The notes beneath the pieces are model-generated. The model searched no databases, was not told where the DNA came from, and was given only the letters and a program-made list of their open reading frames with translations. Positions 8,718 through 16,826 of a stretch of 35,016 bases of DNA are shown here, one piece after another. The position numbers and the translations under genes are program-made. Origin of the DNA: Alphaproteobacteria bacterium (lineage in GTDB: Bacteria > Pseudomonadota > Alphaproteobacteria > M2410); contig SBGZ01000007.1 of NCBI GenBank assembly GCA_006226415.1, positions 1 through 35,016 of the forward strand, in the 5' to 3' direction. Numbering within the stretch: the first letter of the stretch is position 1; each line of letters begins with the position of its first letter.

Positions 8718-9596
8718 ATGCGCCCCTTTGTCATCCGTTTCCTGAAAGATCCTCTCTTTCAGTTTCTCTTCATCGGGGCGCTGCTCTTCGCTGTGGTGAG
8801 CGCGGTCCGTGGGCTGGGACCGACGGAAGAGGCTCCCCACCGGATCACTGTGTCGGAGGATGACATCCTTACCTTTTTACAATTCAAGCTCGGCGCGTTT
8901 GAACCGGACAAGGCGAAGGCGCGCCTTCAGGCCATGACCCCGGAGGAACGACGCACCCTTATCAATGACTTTGTGCGTAACGAGGTTCTGGTGCGCGAGG
9001 CCAAAGGCATTGGTCTTTCTGAGAATGATGCAGTGATCCGCCAGCGGCTCATTCAGCGTATGGAGTTTGCGCTCGAAAGTGTTGTCGCCCCGACCGTGGA
9101 GCCGGATGATGAAATACTTCAGGCGCACCTTGCGGCCCACCCCGAACTCTTCAGGGTCGCGGCCAGTGTCACCTTTACACATGTCTACTACCGGGACGGC
9201 CAAGTGCCGGAGGAAGACCTAAGAGCATTTTGGTCAAATACACTGGACACCAAAGCGGCGTTGGAGCGCGGCGATGTCTTCCCCTATTTTGACAATTATT
9301 CGGAACGCACGCCGGCCTTTATCTCAAGTCACTTTGGCGAGGACTTCACGGCAAATGTGTTTGCCGAGCAGGCCCCGGTCGGCAAGTGGATCGGCCCCCT
9401 CTCCTCGCCCCATGGCACCCATTGGGTTCTGATCACCAAACGTGTGGCCCCGCATCTTGCATCGCTTGAAAGTGTCAAGGAAATGGTGCGTGAGGATTAT
9501 CTTCGGACATATAGAGATCGCGCTGTTCTGGAGGCGGTGGATGCGCTGGTTTCCGGATATGACATCGAAATCGCACCCGAGCTTGAGACCCCATGA
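8718..9596 (+). CDS. Membrane-tethered parvulin-type (PpiC-like) peptidyl-prolyl isomerase
   Basis: A 292-residue protein with a short cytoplasmic N-terminus, one hydrophobic segment at about residues 15-32, and a periplasmic part composed of SurA/PrsA-like helices (about 45-145) and a degenerate parvulin domain (about 150-265; VTFTHVYY strand and GKWIGPLSSPHGTHWVLITK). The layout resembles a single-pass periplasmic chaperone of the PpiD/PrsA kind. Because the parvulin core is weakly conserved, chaperone activity without isomerase activity is possible. It starts 12 bp after the DUF3604 stop with a poor ribosome site, and its TGA overlaps the next ATG, so the three genes look translationally coupled. 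Confidence 0.8.
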   Translation: MRPFVIRFLKDPLFQFLFIGALLFAVVSAVRGLGPTEEAPHRITVSEDDILTFLQFKLGAFEPDKAKARLQAMTPEERRTLINDFVRNEVLVREAKGIGLSENDAVIRQRLIQRMEFALESVVAPTVEPDDEILQAHLAAHPELFRVAASVTFTHVYYRDGQVPEEDLRAFWSNTLDTKAALERGDVFPYFDNYSERTPAFISSHFGEDFTANVFAEQAPVGKWIGPLSSPHGTHWVLITKRVAPHLASLESVKEMVREDYLRTYRDRAVLEAVDALVSGYDIEIAPELETP

Positions 9597-10576
9597 AGGT
9601 ATGGCTTGCCGCAATTGTTGCTATGGTCCTCACGTCGGGATCCGCCCAGGCACATGACAGCCGTCCGGTTTCATTGGCTGTCACAGAAATCTCACCGCTT
9701 AACTACCATGTCGATCTGGTCGTGCCCGGCTCGGTTGCCTTTAACAATTTGCCGAAGCCGATTTTGCCTGATGACTGTGTGCCTCTGGGGAGCGGTGGCT
9801 ATGAGCCCGGCATCGCCAAGCGCGTGGCGCGGCTCACCTTTCATTGCAACGAAAGCCTGGCCGGGCGGGATGTGGGGCTGAACTTTCCATCCTTTAATCC
9901 TTCCTTGACGACGCTTCTTCGCGTGACATTTCTGAACGGTGCTCATTTCACACAGGTTCTCGCACCTGACACAAAGGCCTGGCATATCCCGGCAGCGGAA
10001 ACGGCTGGCGGCATCTCCGCCCAGTATTTTAAACTTGGCACCGAGCATATTCTGACCGGCTATGACCATGTGCTCTTTTTACTGTGCATGCTGTTCGTCG
10101 CGCGTACGCCCCGGCGCATCATTTGGACCGTCACCGGCTTCACGCTCGCCCACTCGGTGACCCTGGTGTTGACGGCTCTTGGATTTGTCGGGGTATCGAT
10201 CCCGCTCGTTGAAATGCTGATCGCCCTTTCGATCGTTTTCGTGGCGGCGGAGATCGCGAGAGGCAACAGGACCTCTCTTACTTACGCCTATCCCATCGTA
10301 GTGACGTCGCTCTTTGGACTGCTCCATGGCTTTGGCTTTGCCAGTGCGCTGAAGGAGATTGGCTTGCCGCAAACGCAGCTGCCGCTGGCCCTCCTCACGT
10401 TCAATCTTGGCATTGAGGCAGGGCAGATTTTGGTAGTGGCCTTTGTGCTCGGGCTTGCGTGGGCAGCGCTCACCCTCACCTCTTGGCCGGTATTGAAAGC
10501 AAAACGAGCGCTCTCTTACGGGGTTGGCGTGATCGCCGCCTTCTGGTTCATCGAGCGACTTGTGGGGGCTATATAG
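9593..10576 (+). CDS. HupE/UreJ family membrane protein
   Basis: A 327-residue protein with a signal peptide (cleavage after GSAQA), a periplasmic beta-rich domain (about 22-140) and a C-terminal membrane domain of six or seven helices. The family signature GTEHILTGYDHVLFL, plus LAHSVTL and LLHGFGFA, supplies conserved His and Asp residues of the kind found in HupE/UreJ proteins, which are linked to nickel or cobalt transport near hydrogenase and urease. Neither enzyme is nearby, so the metal, if any, more likely serves the DUF3604 protein encoded two genes upstream (inference). It overlaps the parvulin-like gene by four bases (ATGA). Confidence 0.82.
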   Translation: MKVWLAAIVAMVLTSGSAQAHDSRPVSLAVTEISPLNYHVDLVVPGSVAFNNLPKPILPDDCVPLGSGGYEPGIAKRVARLTFHCNESLAGRDVGLNFPSFNPSLTTLLRVTFLNGAHFTQVLAPDTKAWHIPAAETAGGISAQYFKLGTEHILTGYDHVLFLLCMLFVARTPRRIIWTVTGFTLAHSVTLVLTALGFVGVSIPLVEMLIALSIVFVAAEIARGNRTSLTYAYPIVVTSLFGLLHGFGFASALKEIGLPQTQLPLALLTFNLGIEAGQILVVAFVLGLAWAALTLTSWPVLKAKRALSYGVGVIAAFWFIERLVGAI

Positions 10577-10585
10577 CACTAAGCC

Positions 10586-10611
10586 GTCACCCCGGCGAAA
10601 GCCGGGGTCCA
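10586..10611. repeat. Palindromic REP-like repeat, left copy flanking GIY-YIG gene
   Basis: A 26-bp unit whose core is an 8-bp stem (ACCCCGGC) and its complement around GAAA. The exact reverse complement of all 26 bases occurs at 10927-10952, so the two bracket the nuclease gene. It begins 10 bp after the HupE-like stop codon. Confidence 0.9.
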
Positions 10612-10630
10612 CTCGCACTTGCAGCGCAAT

Positions 10631-10921
10631 ATGAAATCATTTTTTGTCTACATGGTCACAAACCGCAAACATGGCACCCTCTATATTGGCGTGACAAGTA
10701 ACTTGCCGAAAAGGATACACGAACACAGGTCAAATGCAGTTGAGGGTTTCACAAAACAATACAGTCTTCATAGACTCGTCTACTTTGAAAAATTGGACGA
10801 CGCTGAAAATGCCATTCTAAGAGAAAAACGGATTAAGGAATGGAAACGCGCCTGGAAGGTCCAGCTCATAGAAAAGGAGAATCCGGAGTGGAACGATCTC
10901 TTTCCGACACTTAACCGATAG
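10631..10921 (+). CDS. GIY-YIG nuclease domain protein
   Basis: A 96-residue single-domain GIY-YIG (URI) protein of the small, frequently multicopy type. Landmarks are FVYMV (GIY strand), LYIGVTSNL (YIG strand), the catalytic Arg in RIHEH, GFTKQY, LVYFE and the REKRIKEWKR helix containing the metal-ligand Glu, ending in NPEWNDLF. The ATG at 10631 matches the usual family N-terminus; a TTG at 10619 is also in frame, and no good ribosome site is visible. The gene is AT-richer than its neighbours and lies exactly between two inverted copies of a 26-bp palindromic repeat, which suggests a mobile or co-mobilised unit. The target is unknown. Confidence 0.87.
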   Translation: MKSFFVYMVTNRKHGTLYIGVTSNLPKRIHEHRSNAVEGFTKQYSLHRLVYFEKLDDAENAILREKRIKEWKRAWKVQLIEKENPEWNDLFPTLNR

Positions 10922-10926
10922 GCCAT

Positions 10927-10952
10927 TGGACCCCGGCTTTCGCCGGGGTGAC
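10927..10952. repeat. Palindromic REP-like repeat, right copy flanking GIY-YIG gene
   Basis: The exact reverse complement of the unit at 10586-10611, starting 6 bp after the nuclease stop codon. As RNA it would form a strong hairpin and could also stabilise or terminate the transcript. Confidence 0.9.
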
Positions 10953-10973
10953 GAATGAGTTTATGAAGCAGAA

Positions 10974-11273
10974 TTAATATTTGTCTTGCCAGAGATAGAA
11001 TCCAGAGAACACCACAATCGCAATGACAATTGTGTACCAATTTAATCCCAGCGCAAAAAAGAAGAGAAATGGGCCCAACGCCAAGGCCACTCTTGCGTTT
11101 TGTTGAGCAAAACGAGAGGTCGTCCATCTCAGACGGTCGGTTGTAAACCACAAAAGTGCGACATAAGACACCGCCAAAAACTGTGGATGCGAGAGGCGTA
11201 TAGTCAGAAAGACCGATGAACAGAAAACAATGGTCGCTAGGCTGTATTGTATGAATCTGTTGGTGACGGCCAT
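10974..11273 (-). CDS. Small hypothetical membrane protein downstream of prfB
   Basis: A 99-residue protein I do not recognise. It has three or four hydrophobic stretches (about residues 8-27, 32-45, 62-76 and 79-95) separated by basic loops, so it should be an inner-membrane protein with a very short C-terminal tail (WQDKY). The ATG at 11273 follows the prfB stop codon by 10 bp in the same direction; a longer frame reading back into prfB (from 11642) is only an antiparallel-frame artefact. It is AT-richer than prfB. Transcription with prfB is likely from spacing; function unknown. Confidence 0.6.
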   Translation of the reverse strand: MAVTNRFIQYSLATIVFCSSVFLTIRLSHPQFLAVSYVALLWFTTDRLRWTTSRFAQQNARVALALGPFLFFFALGLNWYTIVIAIVVFSGFYLWQDKY

Positions 11274-11283
11274 CCCAATAACT

Positions 11284-12412
11284 CTAATCCAGATCCTCGA
11301 CCTCAACGGTCTCGCCACCTGCCTTGGCAGCCAAAGCGGCTGCCAGGAAGGGATCGAGGGCGCCATCGAGCACCGCTTGCGGATTGGAACTTTCGCAGCC
11401 GGTGCGCAGATCTTTGACCATCTGATAGGGCTGCAGCACATAAGAGCGGATCTGGTGGCCCCAGCCGATGTCCGTCTTGGAATCGGCGGCGGCCTGCGCG
11501 GCCTCCTCGCGCTCCTGCAGCTCCTTCTCATAAAGACGGGCACGGAGCATGTTCCAGGCTGTTGCGCGGTTTTTGTGCTGGGAGCGTTCGTTCTGACACT
11601 GAACCACAATGCCGGTCGGAATGTGGGTGATGCGCACGGCACTGTCGGTGGTGTTGACGTGCTGCCCCCCTGCGCCGCTGGCGCGATAGGTATCGATGCG
11701 CACGTCCTTTTCGCTCACATCCACCTCGATCTTGTCATCAATCTCGGGATAGACGCCAACCGAGGCAAAGCTGGTATGCCGCCGGGCATTTGAGTCATAG
11801 GGCGAGATTCGCACAAGACGGTGGACGCCGCTTTCGGTCTTCAGCCAGCCATGGGCCTTGTCGCCCTTGACGTGGATGGTCGCGGACTTGATGCCCGCCT
11901 CTTCCCCGGCGCTTTCTTCGACGACTTCAACTTTATGGCCGTGCGCCTGTGCCCAGCGCACATACATCCGCAAGAGCATGGAAGCCCAGTCCTGGCTTTC
12001 CGTGCCGCCTGCGCCTGCGTGAATTTCAACATAGGTGTTGTTGTCGTCCACCTCGCCAGAGAGCAGCGCCGCCAGCTCCTGAGTTCGGGCCTTGTCACGC
12101 AACTCCTTGAGCGCCGCTTCCCCTTCCGAGACGAGTTCCGCCTCTCCTTCTGCCTCGCCCAGCTCTATGTACTCCACGGCATTGGCAAGGCCTTCTTCCA
12201 GCTCTTTAAAGCCGGTCATGGCGTCATCCAGATTGGTGCGCTCACGCATAAGCTTCTGCGCCTCTTCGGGTTTGTCCCAAAGAGTGGGGTCTTCTACACG
12301 GGCATTGAGTTCGTCGAGGCGACGCTGGGATTTATCCCAGTCAAAGATGCCTCCTCAGCAGTTCGAGAGACTGCTTGATTTCATCGACCAAAGTTTGAGC
12401 TTCTGCACGCAT
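11284..12412 (-). CDS. prfB: Peptide chain release factor 2, with programmed +1 frameshift
   Basis: RF2 releases peptides at UGA and UAA. The gene is read in two frames: 23 codons from the ATG at 12412 ([15 protein letters not shown]...RRHL) to CTT TGA, then a +1 shift into 352 codons starting DWDKSQ, for 375 residues in all, close to the usual RF2 length. The main frame contains the GGQ catalytic loop (SGAGGQHVN) and the stop-codon recognition region with SPY in place of SPF ([13 protein letters not shown]), a variant I believe is common in alphaproteobacteria. A gene caller that ignores the shift would start late, for example at 12249, and lose the N-terminus. It lies 81 bp after mrcA in the same direction, and its own GAAGGA site lies about 12 bp before the ATG. 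Confidence 0.95.
12340..12355 (-). promoter_or_regulatory. prfB programmed +1 frameshift signal
   Basis: On the minus strand the order is AGGAGG (12355-12350), a three-base spacer CAT, then CTTTGAC (12346-12340). This is the classic arrangement: an internal Shine-Dalgarno sequence three bases before the CUU-UGA-C slip site. The in-frame UGA makes RF2 synthesis respond inversely to the RF2 level. Confidence 0.95.
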
Positions 12413-12493
12413 GGGGCGTCATGTTCCTTCAAGAAGAAAAATTCGAGCCGGACAATAGTCAGCGTTCGCTCAGGTGTAAAGCCTGACAAGCGA

Positions 12494-15241
12494 TCAATAG
12501 AGGCCGCCGGTGCCCGATTTCAGGGCATTGCCATTTGGCTGATCCTCGCCGTAGTCCACATCCGGGTTATAGGCAGCGTTGGGGTCATAGGCACCGCCGC
12601 CGATGACCTCAGGCGCAACGTCTGTCGGTTCCGTGCCGGGCTTAAAGGCTTCCAGGATGACTTCCCGGTCGCCGGGTTTGGCCAGAAGGCCGGTCTCGCG
12701 GTTGATCCGCACGAGGCGAATCCCTTCCGGCGTTCGGAACGGCACGGCAGGTTTGTCGCCGATCGCCATTTGCATGAAGTCCCGGAAGATCGGTGCCGCG
12801 ACCTTGCCGCCGGTTTCAGAGCGGCCCATGGCGCGCGGCGAGTCAAATCCGACAAAGACGCCGACCGCCAGGTCCGGCGCAAAGCCGACGAACCAGGCAT
12901 CCTTTTCGTCATTGGTGGTACCAGTTTTGCCGCCCAGCGGCTTGCCGACTGAGCGGATTGTCCGGCCGGTCCCTCGCAAAACCACCCCTTCCAGCATGGA
13001 GACAACCTGATAAGCTGTCCGGGTGTCGATGATCTGGGCGCGATTGTCGATCAGTTGCGGCTCATGCTGACCGTCCCAGGCCTCGGCATTGCAGTCGGGA
13101 CAGTCGCGCTTGTCATGGCGATAAATCGTTATGCCGTCTCGATCCTGAATGCGGTCGATCAAGGTGGGCGTAATTTTTTTGCCGCCATTGACCAGCTCCG
13201 CATAGGCGGTGGTCAAACGAATGAGTGAGGTTTCCCCCGCGCCCAAAGCCATTGAAAGCACGGGCTGCATATTGTCGCGAATGCCGAACCGCTGCGCATA
13301 ATCGACGATGGGTTCCATGCCGATTTCCTGCGCCAGACGGACGGTCATGACGTTTTTCGATTTTTCAATTCCGAAGCGCAAGGTCGAAGGACCGTAGAAA
13401 CGGTCGGAATAGTTTTCCGGCTTCCACCAGCCCTGATTGGCGCCCTGGTCAATGACGAAGGGCGCATCGAGCACCAGTGTCGACGGCGTGTAGCCGAGAT
13501 CCATTGCGGCAGCATAGACAAATGGCTTGAAAGAGGAGCCCGGCTGACGATAGGCCTGGGTCGCCCGATTGAATTGGGACAGATCAAAGCTAAAGCCGCC
13601 GGAGAGGGCCAGAACACGCCCCGTGTGGGGATCGATGGCGACAATGCCGCCATTGACATTGGGCACCTGACGCAAAGCGTAATGGTCTGGCTGATTGACA
13701 GCGCTCAGAAGCAAAAATGATTTCTTGGTTTCGCCTGTTTCCGGATTTTCATCAAAAACATCCTGCTCTTCGTCAAAAACAGGCTCGGCCAATGCCACTG
13801 GCTCTGGTGGTCCGTTAAGATAGATCGGCTCAACAAATACAACATCACCGACATGCAATACGTCCGATGGCTTTTTGACCTCGGGGCCGAGGTGCTGGCC
13901 CTTAAGCCAGGGCCGCGCCCAAAGCATTTCTTCAAGCGGCACACGGCCCCCGGCCCCCCCCGTGGCAAACCCTACGCTCGCGCCCTCTTCATCGATAGAC
14001 AGAACAACCGCAATCCGCCATGGGTCAACCTCTGTTGGCAGTGTCAGCTCATCGATTTGCTTCTGCCAGCTTAAGCCTTCCGGGTGATTGAAATCGATCT
14101 TGGCAAGGGCGCCCCGCCAGCCGTGACGTTGGTCATAAGCCACCAGCCCGCTGCGCAGGGCTTTTACGGCCTTGCCTTGCAGATCCGTATCCAGGGTGCT
14201 GCGCACGGACAGGCCGCCATCATAAAGGCTTTTGTCACCGTAGATGTCGTAAACTTCGCGGCGCACTTCCTCCACAAAATATTGGACATCTTCAATTTGA
14301 ACGCCGCGACGTCGCGGCTTGACCTTCAGGGGCGTGGCCTTGGCAAGTTCGGCCTGTTCTTCCGAGATGTAGCCATTGGCTTCCATACGGCCGATCACCC
14401 AGTTGCGGCGCTCTACCGCGGCGGCCGGACGCCGTGTCGGGTGATAGTTGGCCGGTCCCTTGGGCAAGGCCGCCAGATAGGCCGCCTCTTCAACCGTCAA
14501 TTCATCCAAAGACTTGTCGTAGTAATTCAAACTCGCGGCGGCGACCCCGTAGGATGAAAGCCCGAGGTAGATCTCATTGAGATAAAGCTCCAGAATTTCG
14601 TCTTTGGTAAAGGCCTGTTCGATCCGAAAGGCCAAAATGGCTTCCTTGACCTTGCGGTCCAGTTTGCGTTCGCTGGTCAGGAGAAAGTTTTTGGCCACCT
14701 GCTGTGTAATGGTCGACGCCCCGCGCATACGCTGGCCTTGGGAATATAGCCGCACATTGGCAACAGCCGCTTTCATAATCCCAACAAGATCGACGCCGTT
14801 GTGGTGATAAAAGTTTTTATCCTCGGCCGAAATAAAGGCCTGGATGACAACGTCCGGGATCGCCTCGGAAGGAACAAAAACGCGCCGCTCTCGGGCAAAT
14901 TCAGCGATTACGGATCCATCACCGGCATGGACGCGGGTGGTCACGGCGGGCTTGTACTCAGACAGCACTTGGTAGTCTGGCAGATCACGGCCCATCTTGC
15001 CGACGTAAAAGCCAACCACCGCCAACATACCAAGGCCAATAATAACCAGGGCGCCAAACAAATAGGATGCGATCCGCAACCAACTGATCCGCCGTTTGCG
15101 GGTTTTGCGCGGCTCAACGTCTTCCGACACGATTGGATCTGGGCGCGGTTCGTCGCGCTCAGGCACCATCGATTGAAGGTCGTTTCTTGATTGTGTGTCT
15201 TCTGGTCCTGGCGTTGCGCCAGGAATGTCTGAATCCGACAT
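12494..15241 (-). CDS. mrcA: Penicillin-binding protein 1A (bifunctional transglycosylase/transpeptidase)
   Basis: A class A PBP of 915 residues that polymerises and cross-links peptidoglycan. A disordered cytoplasmic tail (1-50) precedes one membrane helix (about 53-80), then the GT51 transglycosylase domain with the catalytic-Glu motif SAEDKNFYHHNGVD, an OB-like insertion typical of PBP1A (about 310-480), and the transpeptidase domain with SSFK (S569, K572), KSKN and GKTGT (about residue 771), so both activities look intact. The ATG at 15241 has an AGAGAA site. It lies 92 bp downstream of the amidase gene in the same direction, an arrangement well conserved in alphaproteobacteria, linking wall synthesis with daughter-cell separation. 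Confidence 0.96.
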   Translation of the reverse strand: MSDSDIPGATPGPEDTQSRNDLQSMVPERDEPRPDPIVSEDVEPRKTRKRRISWLRIASYLFGALVIIGLGMLAVVGFYVGKMGRDLPDYQVLSEYKPAVTTRVHAGDGSVIAEFARERRVFVPSEAIPDVVIQAFISAEDKNFYHHNGVDLVGIMKAAVANVRLYSQGQRMRGASTITQQVAKNFLLTSERKLDRKVKEAILAFRIEQAFTKDEILELYLNEIYLGLSSYGVAAASLNYYDKSLDELTVEEAAYLAALPKGPANYHPTRRPAAAVERRNWVIGRMEANGYISEEQAELAKATPLKVKPRRRGVQIEDVQYFVEEVRREVYDIYGDKSLYDGGLSVRSTLDTDLQGKAVKALRSGLVAYDQRHGWRGALAKIDFNHPEGLSWQKQIDELTLPTEVDPWRIAVVLSIDEEGASVGFATGGAGGRVPLEEMLWARPWLKGQHLGPEVKKPSDVLHVGDVVFVEPIYLNGPPEPVALAEPVFDEEQDVFDENPETGETKKSFLLLSAVNQPDHYALRQVPNVNGGIVAIDPHTGRVLALSGGFSFDLSQFNRATQAYRQPGSSFKPFVYAAAMDLGYTPSTLVLDAPFVIDQGANQGWWKPENYSDRFYGPSTLRFGIEKSKNVMTVRLAQEIGMEPIVDYAQRFGIRDNMQPVLSMALGAGETSLIRLTTAYAELVNGGKKITPTLIDRIQDRDGITIYRHDKRDCPDCNAEAWDGQHEPQLIDNRAQIIDTRTAYQVVSMLEGVVLRGTGRTIRSVGKPLGGKTGTTNDEKDAWFVGFAPDLAVGVFVGFDSPRAMGRSETGGKVAAPIFRDFMQMAIGDKPAVPFRTPEGIRLVRINRETGLLAKPGDREVILEAFKPGTEPTDVAPEVIGGGAYDPNAAYNPDVDYGEDQPNGNALKSGTGGLY

Positions 15242-15333
15242 AATTTCTCTACTCGCCCATCCCCAACAATTGGCCCTTTATAGCCAAATAATACGGCCCA
15301 GTCATGGCCAATTCTTGCTCTTTTCCGGCCAAA

Positions 15334-16566
15334 CTACTTCAGAAAGGCCTGGCGGGTGGAATAATAGCCCCCCAGCTCTTCGTTCTTGAAGTGCTGGTCC
15401 ACGGATGAGGTGATCCCGCGGGCCACATTCGCCCGCCACCGGTCGGATTTCAGGTTCTTTTCATCCGTTTTGTTCGACAGAAAACCAAGCTCGAGAAGCA
15501 CGGAAGGCACGTCCGGAGCCTTGAGCACGACAAAACCCGCATAGCGGTGGGTGTTGCGCAGTAAGGTCGTTTCCTTTTGGAGCTGCGGCATCAAGGTTTC
15601 TGCAAAAGCCACAGAACGGTTCATGGTCTCTCGCTGAGAAAGCTCAATGAGGATCATCGAGACATCGCTCGATTCCTTGTGGATATTGACCCCGGCGATG
15701 ATGTCGGCGCTGTTTTCTTTGGATGCCAGCTCTGCGGCGGCACGGTCCGAGGCTTTTTCCGACAACGTATAGACAGAAAGGCCACTGACCTTGGGATCTT
15801 TGATGGTGTCCGCGTGAAGAGAAATAAAGAGTTCCGCGCCAGCCTGGCGGGCCATCTCAACGCGATCGTCCAGGGAATAAAAGACGTCTTTGTCGCGGGT
15901 CATGACAACATTGTAACGCCCGGTCTTCTCAAGTTCGTCCCGCAGTTGCTTGGCAACAGCCAAGGACACATTCTTCTCAATCAGGCCCGTGCGCCCGGTG
16001 GCGCCCGGATCCACGCCGCCGTGACCCGGGTCGATCACCACAACATATTTGCCCTTTTTCTTGGGGGTGATGATTGGATTGGTCGGCCGCGCCGCGATGG
16101 TGCGCTGATCTTTGGGCCAGCCGGCGGTGGCTAAAAACGCGTCCCGACTTGTGGTCGTCAGATCGATTACATAGCGATGGCCTTTGGTGCCATCCGGGGG
16201 CAATGCAAAGACCTTGGAAATTTCACCCGGCCTCGTCATATCAACCACGATGCGCGAATTGCCCGGGCGGAAATGCCCAAATCGATAGCCGGCCACCAAC
16301 CCCTCGCCCTCTTTGCCGGTGTTGGCATCTTCGGCCCATTCAACATCGGGCAAGTCAATAACGACGCGGTAGGGATCGGCCAGTGTGAAAATGGATGGCT
16401 TGGCGGGCTGGCTCATATCCAGCACAAAACGGGTGTAATCTCCATGGTTGTGGACTCGAATCGAGCTGATCCGAAGGGTCTCCGCAGCGGCTGAGCCACT
16501 GAGAGCCATGCCCCAAAAGAGCGCGGCCAGAGCCATTATCCAGCGAAAGGGTACCAAGCGATCCAT
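15334..16566 (-). CDS. amiC: N-acetylmuramoyl-L-alanine amidase, AMIN + Amidase_3 (AmiC type)
   Basis: A 410-residue periplasmic amidase that splits septal peptidoglycan. A signal peptide (about 1-28, ending SGSAAA) is followed by an AMIN localisation domain (about 30-135) and an Amidase_3 catalytic domain (about 172-400). Zinc ligands and catalytic residues are visible in VIDPGHGGVDPG (His), the EKNVSL Glu, and LFISLHADT (His), with a C-terminal LELGFLSN motif containing the second Glu. In most relatives activity is gated by M23-type activators, and one candidate lies about 15 kb away at 31-1386. A CtrA-type box lies 95 bp upstream. The ribosome site is weak. Confidence 0.94.
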   Translation of the reverse strand: MDRLVPFRWIMALAALFWGMALSGSAAAETLRISSIRVHNHGDYTRFVLDMSQPAKPSIFTLADPYRVVIDLPDVEWAEDANTGKEGEGLVAGYRFGHFRPGNSRIVVDMTRPGEISKVFALPPDGTKGHRYVIDLTTTSRDAFLATAGWPKDQRTIAARPTNPIITPKKKGKYVVVIDPGHGGVDPGATGRTGLIEKNVSLAVAKQLRDELEKTGRYNVVMTRDKDVFYSLDDRVEMARQAGAELFISLHADTIKDPKVSGLSVYTLSEKASDRAAAELASKENSADIIAGVNIHKESSDVSMILIELSQRETMNRSVAFAETLMPQLQKETTLLRNTHRYAGFVVLKAPDVPSVLLELGFLSNKTDEKNLKSDRWRANVARGITSSVDQHFKNEELGGYYSTRQAFLK

Positions 16567-16660
16567 AGACCCGGAATTTTAAATTTTTCAGCGAAACCAA
16601 CAAGGGTTGATCTGGGAGAAACCCACACAAACCCTCACAAAATTCATATCTCAGGGTAGG

Positions 16661-16675
16661 TTAACGGGCCCTTAA
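16661..16675. promoter_or_regulatory. CtrA-type box between amiC and rne
   Basis: TTAA, seven bases, TTAA, followed by C on both strands. The flanks extend it to an AGGTTAA...TTAACCT palindrome (16658-16678). It lies 95 bp before the amiC start. Its symmetry means it could act in either direction. Confidence 0.6.
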
Positions 16676-16797
16676 CCTCTCATAACCTTCCCTTAGGAAC
16701 CTTGCGATAGGATGTTACCGGGCCCATATGACCAGATAATGGCAAATCCACTTGCCTCTTATGAGAATATGTGGCTACTAGAGAGGGTCAGAACATT

Positions 16798-16826
16798 TTG
16801 CACGTATCGGGTGTGGTTTTTATATC
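16798..16826 (+). promoter_or_regulatory. Candidate sigma-70-type promoter for rne
   Basis: TTGCAC (16798-16803), a 17-bp spacer and TATATC (16821-16826). It would start transcription near 16833, about 467 bases before the rne start codon. Confidence 0.4.

Noticed and set aside
10974-11642. A 222-codon minus-strand frame extending the small membrane protein back into prfB
   Set aside because: The N-terminal half is a shadow of prfB; only the last 99 codons, from the ATG at 11273, have membrane-protein character.
11284-12249. prfB as a simple 321-codon gene starting at 12249
   Set aside because: The conserved RF2 N-terminus continues upstream in the same frame to the CTTTGAC site and then through the frameshift to the ATG at 12412.
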